Notes under the pieces: generated by a model
Database searches by the model: none
What the model saw: only the letters and a program-made list of their open reading frames with translations
What the model was told of the DNA's origin: nothing
Part shown: positions 60,284 through 64,000 of the stretch, piece by piece
Position numbering within the stretch: position 1 is the first letter of the stretch
How the letters are laid out: every line of letters begins with the position of its first letter
Assembly: GCA_002368175.1 (NCBI GenBank)
Contig: AP018172.1
Location: 8,559,001-8,623,000 of the forward strand
Direction: 5' to 3'
Length of the DNA stretch: 64,000 nucleotides
DNA from: Calothrix sp. NIES-2098
GTDB taxonomy: Bacteria; Cyanobacteriota; Cyanobacteriia; Cyanobacteriales; Nostocaceae
Translations under genes and position numbers: made by a program

Positions 60284-62030
60284 TCCGGCACTACTAGAAC
60301 TATTCACCTGTTTAAGGGAAGCAGGATTGCCACTAGGGTTGGCAGAATATCACCTGCTGCTTCAGGCTGTTCATGCAGGGTTTGGTACACACGATCGCAC
60401 AGCACTAGCTCAACTATGCTGTGCCCTTTGGGTAAAATCTGAGCGAGAAAAGCAGATTTTTCAAGATTATTTCGACCAGATCATTCCACAGCAACCTGAG
60501 CAATTTTTTTTGCCAACTGAAACGGTGAAAGCTACCTCAACGGACATCAGCTTCACAACCAATCAAACAGAAAGAGCAACTAAAAGAAGACATAAAGCAT
60601 CTCGAATCATATGGTTCTCGCTTTTAGGGTTTACGACTTGTATTATTGCGATCGGTGGTGCATTGTTCCTCAAAAAGTACATTTTTAAGCCACCTTCTAT
60701 AGATCCATCAAAACCTGGCAGCTTAGAGTTTAGTAGCACTTCATTCCTTTTCCAGTATTCTAACGATAATAAAGGAGAAAAAGCAGCACTTATAAAAATC
60801 ACCCGTAGTGATGGAAGCTATGGAGTAGTCAGTGCAAAATTGAATGCTGGAAAGCAATGTTCTCCAAACTCTCTTCTAGACGAGCAAAACAAGAATTTCC
60901 AATTAGGAGATCTTCCTTCAGTTGTCTTTAAAGATGGCGATGCACGAGAAAAAACCTTCCTGATTCCTATTATCAAGGTTAATAATGCTAATTCTTTCGC
61001 AGAATATTTTCTCTTATGCTTAACTGACCCTAAAGGTGGAGTTAAACTCGTTGATGGTAAAGACTCGTCAATTTTAGCAATTCAAAATCTGGATTACTTT
61101 AGCAATTGTTTGAGGAAGATATTTAATAAAGATATTTTTGAGCCTTTATTAATTGTTGCCACCTGCATTATTCTACTGCTTGTTGTTGGGAGGATACGGA
61201 AAATTCGGCATATCCAAGCTTCTGAAAATGAAGCACTCGTTCCACAAACTTACACCAACTTACCCAAAACAATGCTGTCGCCTGAAGTCATTCGGACAAT
61301 GGCTGATGAGATTCAAGTTGCCAAAACAATCAGGCAATCTGACAGTCCACTTAGCGAACTCTTCCCCCTAATCGTTAACAATTTACCTGTCACCCATCGA
61401 CAAATGAAGCAAGGGTGGCGTCATTTGCGTCAGTTTAGTCGGGAGGGACCACCCATTGAGCTAGATATGGAAGCCACTATTCAACAGGTTGCCCAGCAGG
61501 GAGTTTTATTAAATCCTGTGTTGGTTCCAAGACGTACCAACCGCATAGAACTTCTGCTATTAATTGATCGGGATGGTTCGATGGTTCCGTTTCACCACCT
61601 TTCCCAAGAGTTAGCAGATACAGCATTGCGTGGCGGGCGCTTCAGCCAGGTTAGAGTCTACTACTTTCACAACTGCCCTGATGAATATCTGTACCGCGAT
61701 CGCTATCATTTAGAAGCAGAATCAATTGATGATTGTTTATCAAACTTGCCTAAAACCAGAACAGTCTGCTTGATTTTTAGTGATGCTGGAGCAGCTCGTG
61801 GTGGATTTAGTTCTAGGCGACGGCGATTGACAAAATTCTTTCTAAAAGAGCTAGGGCAGTATGTACGCTATATTGCTTGGCTGAATCCGGTTCCTCGCGA
61901 TCGCTGGGAAACTACAACCGCCCATGATATTGCGGCTTTAGTTTCCATGTTTGAGGTAAATCGTCAGGAATTTTACAGCGCGATCGATGTCCTGCGGGGA
62001 CGGCATCGACCGTCAAGGGACGGACAATAA
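60276..62030 (+). CDS. Membrane vWA protein with an outer Calx-beta-like domain
   Basis: This 584-residue protein starts at GTG 60276. The N-terminus (1-70) is the helical region of MoxR-linked vWA proteins (LFTCLREAGLPLGLAEYHLLLQ). Helix 1 spans about 111-133. Residues 147-272 look like a Calx-beta domain (GSLEFSSTSFLFQYS, ALIKITRSDGSYGVVSAKL, VVFKDGDAREKTFLIPII), and helix 2 spans about 288-305. The vWA domain begins near 423 with LLLLIDRDGSM. The metal site reads D-R-D-G-S where D-x-S-x-S is standard, so metal binding may be altered, and LIFSDAG (499-505) gives a later Asp. Two helices place the Calx-beta part outside and the N-terminus and vWA inside. This layout is unusual for MoxR partners. 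Confidence 0.75.
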   Translation: MNDPALLELFTCLREAGLPLGLAEYHLLLQAVHAGFGTHDRTALAQLCCALWVKSEREKQIFQDYFDQIIPQQPEQFFLPTETVKATSTDISFTTNQTERATKRRHKASRIIWFSLLGFTTCIIAIGGALFLKKYIFKPPSIDPSKPGSLEFSSTSFLFQYSNDNKGEKAALIKITRSDGSYGVVSAKLNAGKQCSPNSLLDEQNKNFQLGDLPSVVFKDGDAREKTFLIPIIKVNNANSFAEYFLLCLTDPKGGVKLVDGKDSSILAIQNLDYFSNCLRKIFNKDIFEPLLIVATCIILLLVVGRIRKIRHIQASENEALVPQTYTNLPKTMLSPEVIRTMADEIQVAKTIRQSDSPLSELFPLIVNNLPVTHRQMKQGWRHLRQFSREGPPIELDMEATIQQVAQQGVLLNPVLVPRRTNRIELLLLIDRDGSMVPFHHLSQELADTALRGGRFSQVRVYYFHNCPDEYLYRDRYHLEAESIDDCLSNLPKTRTVCLIFSDAGAARGGFSSRRRRLTKFFLKELGQYVRYIAWLNPVPRDRWETTTAHDIAALVSMFEVNRQEFYSAIDVLRGRHRPSRDGQ

Positions 62031-62031
62031 T

Positions 62032-63675
62032 ATGACGAATGCTAGTAATTTGCTGCCAAAAACACGCTCTGAGGAAATTGAGCAGGCGATCGCATCATTT
62101 CAGAAACGGTTTAGCGAAGCTCATTTATACCTAGCCTATCATGCTGCATTGCCCATCGCGCTCACGCCTCATTTGATCTACTGTATCTGGGCAAATTTTC
62201 CGCTGGATATCGAAAAGCAGGACTTGAAGGTGCCGTGGATTGCTGTAGCCGACTTGCTCCTCTCTCCGCTTTGCCGTGAGGTAGGACATGAGCTATATGA
62301 GATGGATGTTGATTTACGCAATTATCTGTTAGAGCAAATGATTCATCATCCTCGCTTCGGTCAGCCGCGTGTTGAGGAATTAGCCCATTTTTTACTGTCC
62401 TATGTGCAGCGAGAATTAAATGATTCTAAATCCTCTATAAAAACGCTGGCTCAGGCTCAACGTTGGACGGCACTTGCGTATGTCTATCCGGAAGCTGTCG
62501 CCCATGATTTAGCTAACAAGCTTGCCGAATTAAGCCTCAGCGAAAAAACAGAATGGCTGCGGATGACATCGTTAACAGAAGCGATCGCCACTCCTTTGCG
62601 TCAGGCTCATTTTGAATCCTTGCTAGTGTATCTTCAGGGAATGCGCGAATTGGCTCGTGGCAATCATATCCAAGCAGAATCAACACTCAAATCTTTGCCA
62701 GCCCATAATAATCGAATTGTCGTTGCTGGAGTCACTTTACCCATTCCTGAATTCCAAGACTCTACTTGGCATATCAACCCGATTGCATCCAGAACTACCT
62801 CTCTAAAGCCATTTAAATTTGAGACAGCTAAACTAACTCGTCAACCCCGGTTTCTGCGGTTGGGTTCACGCTGGGTAATCGAGCGACATGAACAACAAGC
62901 AACCCTGTTTTATGAGCGATTAGAAGGGCAGATTTCCCTAGAAATGGTGCGTATACCAGAGGGCAACTACTGGATGGGAACTGCAAATAACGAAGGAGAC
63001 TATCGGGAACGTCCTCAACATCCAGTCACCATTGTGTCCTTCTTTTTAAGTCGTTTTCCTGTGACACAAGCTCAGTGGCGAGCAATTACCAAGACTACCA
63101 AAGTCCGGATTGAACTGAATCCTGACCCTGCCTACTTTCAGGGTGATAACTTACCTATAGAAAACATTACCTGGTTTGAAGCGATCGAGTTTTGTGAGCG
63201 TTTGCAATTACAGACTGGGAAGCCCTATCGTTTACCCAGCGAAGCCGAGTGGGAATATGCTTGTCGTGCAGGGACACAAACCCCATTCTACTTTGGCGAA
63301 ACAATTTCTCCGCAACTTGCCAGTTATGACGCAAGCAAACGATATCGTTCCGGTCCCAAAGGGCAAGCCAGCAAACAAACTAGTGAAGTAGGTTTTCATA
63401 ATGCAGCGAATGCTTTCGGACTAGATGAAATGCATGGCAACGTTTGGGAATGGTGCGCCGATCACTGGTATGACGGCTATACGAATGCACCAGCAGACGG
63501 AAGTGTCCGCATTACCGATCACCAAAATTTCCCCAGAGTTATTCGCGGTGGTTCTTGGATGCATGAACCTACTATATGTCGTTCTGCCTATCGAAACGGC
63601 ATTCCGCCAACAAACAAAGTGCTTACTATTGGCTTTCGAGTAGCCGTGTCATTGCCCAAGGCAAATCTGGGATAA
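62032..63675 (+). CDS. FGE-sulfatase-fold protein with N-terminal helical domain
   Basis: This 547-residue protein starts at ATG 62032, one base after the vWA stop. Residues 1-250 are helical, without a known domain that I can name. Residues 301-540 are a formylglycine-generating-enzyme (SUMF1/EgtB-like) fold: MVRIPEGNYWMGT, NITWFEAIEFCERL, YRLPSEAEWEYACRAGT, GNVWEWCADHWYDGY, RVIRGGSW and the end TIGFRVA. At the site of the two catalytic cysteines of human FGE it has Cys516 but Arg521 (TICRSAYRNG), so sulfatase activation is unlikely. Such FGE-like domains often occur at the end of bacterial conflict operons, perhaps for binding or a different oxidation. Function open. Confidence 0.85.
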   Translation: MTNASNLLPKTRSEEIEQAIASFQKRFSEAHLYLAYHAALPIALTPHLIYCIWANFPLDIEKQDLKVPWIAVADLLLSPLCREVGHELYEMDVDLRNYLLEQMIHHPRFGQPRVEELAHFLLSYVQRELNDSKSSIKTLAQAQRWTALAYVYPEAVAHDLANKLAELSLSEKTEWLRMTSLTEAIATPLRQAHFESLLVYLQGMRELARGNHIQAESTLKSLPAHNNRIVVAGVTLPIPEFQDSTWHINPIASRTTSLKPFKFETAKLTRQPRFLRLGSRWVIERHEQQATLFYERLEGQISLEMVRIPEGNYWMGTANNEGDYRERPQHPVTIVSFFLSRFPVTQAQWRAITKTTKVRIELNPDPAYFQGDNLPIENITWFEAIEFCERLQLQTGKPYRLPSEAEWEYACRAGTQTPFYFGETISPQLASYDASKRYRSGPKGQASKQTSEVGFHNAANAFGLDEMHGNVWEWCADHWYDGYTNAPADGSVRITDHQNFPRVIRGGSWMHEPTICRSAYRNGIPPTNKVLTIGFRVAVSLPKANLG

Positions 63676-63825
63676 TCATCTGCGGATTATGGGATGTTTG
63701 TTTATTTTTTATACAATAAATAATTTACAAAATTTTATTTAAGAGTCCCTTACGAAGTACCGTTAGCATTAAGCAAAAGTCTTATAGTTAAGCAAGGCTA
63801 TAGCAAAGGTTAGGGATTATCCTGT

Positions 63826-64000
63826 ATGAGTATCCTTTCTGATCTTCAGACTAAAAAGCTGGGATTGTTTGAACTATTAGCAATAGGCTTTGATTTATAT
63901 CTAAAGCATTTCCGAAGTTTTTCTAGCCTTCTCTGCGTGATACTACCCTTCTCAATTATCTTTCAAATTTTATCCTCAAATAGTCCTTCTATTTTTTTAA
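63826..64000 (+). CDS. Start of a membrane protein (cut by window edge)
   Basis: The frame opens at ATG 63826 and runs to the window end (58 codons). The visible part is SILSDLQTKKLGLFELLAIGFDLYLKHF and then a hydrophobic helix (SSLLCVILPFSIIFQIL). The pattern of a short amphipathic start and a helix after KHFRSF is like small membrane-protein families with a glycerophosphodiester-phosphodiesterase-type membrane domain, but too little is present to decide. It lies 150 bases after the FGE-like gene on the same strand, with AT-rich sequence between, so it may have its own promoter. Confidence 0.6.
   Translation, partial: MSILSDLQTKKLGLFELLAIGFDLYLKHFRSFSSLLCVILPFSIIFQILSSNSPSIFL

Overview
The window comes from a cyanobacterium, most likely a filamentous, gene-rich one (Nostocales or a close relative). 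The evidence is the abundance of the HIP1 octamer (GCGATCGC), large repeat-containing signalling proteins, zinc-ribbon Ser/Thr kinases, a two-partner-secretion/CHAT cluster, a COP23-domain protein, a CRISPR leader and repeat of cyanobacterial style, and a chemoreceptor with a DXCF-type cyanobacteriochrome GAF domain. Species cannot be fixed from the sequence alone. No rRNA, tRNA or transposase gene was seen.

Layout. (1) 1-1377, plus strand: the end of thymidylate kinase, then DNA polymerase III delta prime. (2) 1718-19364, minus strand: a long exopolysaccharide locus with a Wzc-like tyrosine kinase, Wzx flippase, O-antigen ligase/Wzy, several GT4/GT2/GT-C glycosyltransferases, a GH5 hydrolase and a GT87 enzyme. 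Its end holds a UbiA-type polyprenyl-phosphate phosphoribosyltransferase, a HAD phosphatase, an SMR-like small transporter and an ATP-grasp enzyme. These read together as a possible lipid-linked pentose branch. A histidine kinase/NarL-type regulator pair (19856-22235) and a priming sugar transferase (23360-24052) lie beside it on the plus strand. (3) 24073-33504: a PaaK-like adenylating enzyme, an orphan HigA-type antitoxin, a STAND (NB-ARC plus TPR) protein cut from its N-terminal domain by an in-frame TGA, a 63-bp tandem repeat, and two paralogous zinc-ribbon Ser/Thr kinases. (4) 33827-34165: a five-repeat CRISPR array without cas genes, then murJ. (5) 36488-48511: a duplicated helical protein, a LuxR-type regulator with an intact HtrA-like protease and a neighbouring pseudoprotease, a PixJ-like photoreceptor chemoreceptor, a protein with three 160-residue repeats plus TPRs, a COP23 protein, and two copies of a MITE-like element. 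(6) 48654-56888: TpsA, TpsB and a TPR-CHAT protease. (7) 56949-63675: CHAT and TIR frames that look like one split gene, then four tightly packed genes: coiled coil plus degenerate P-loop NTPase, MoxR AAA+ ATPase, membrane-anchored vWA protein with an outer Calx-beta-like domain, and an FGE-like protein. (8) 63826-64000: the start of a membrane protein.

How the genes work together. The left third makes and exports a surface polysaccharide, and its two-component pair may regulate it. The right third is rich in conflict and signal-transduction modules (CHAT, TIR, STAND, MoxR-vWA, FGE-like). The strongest candidate for a little-described system is 56949-63675. It resembles the NTPase-centred MoxR-vWA conflict systems known from multicellular bacteria, but its vWA component carries two membrane segments around a Calx-beta-like domain. 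That would let an event outside the cell be passed to a cytoplasmic MoxR ATPase and to TIR or CHAT effectors.
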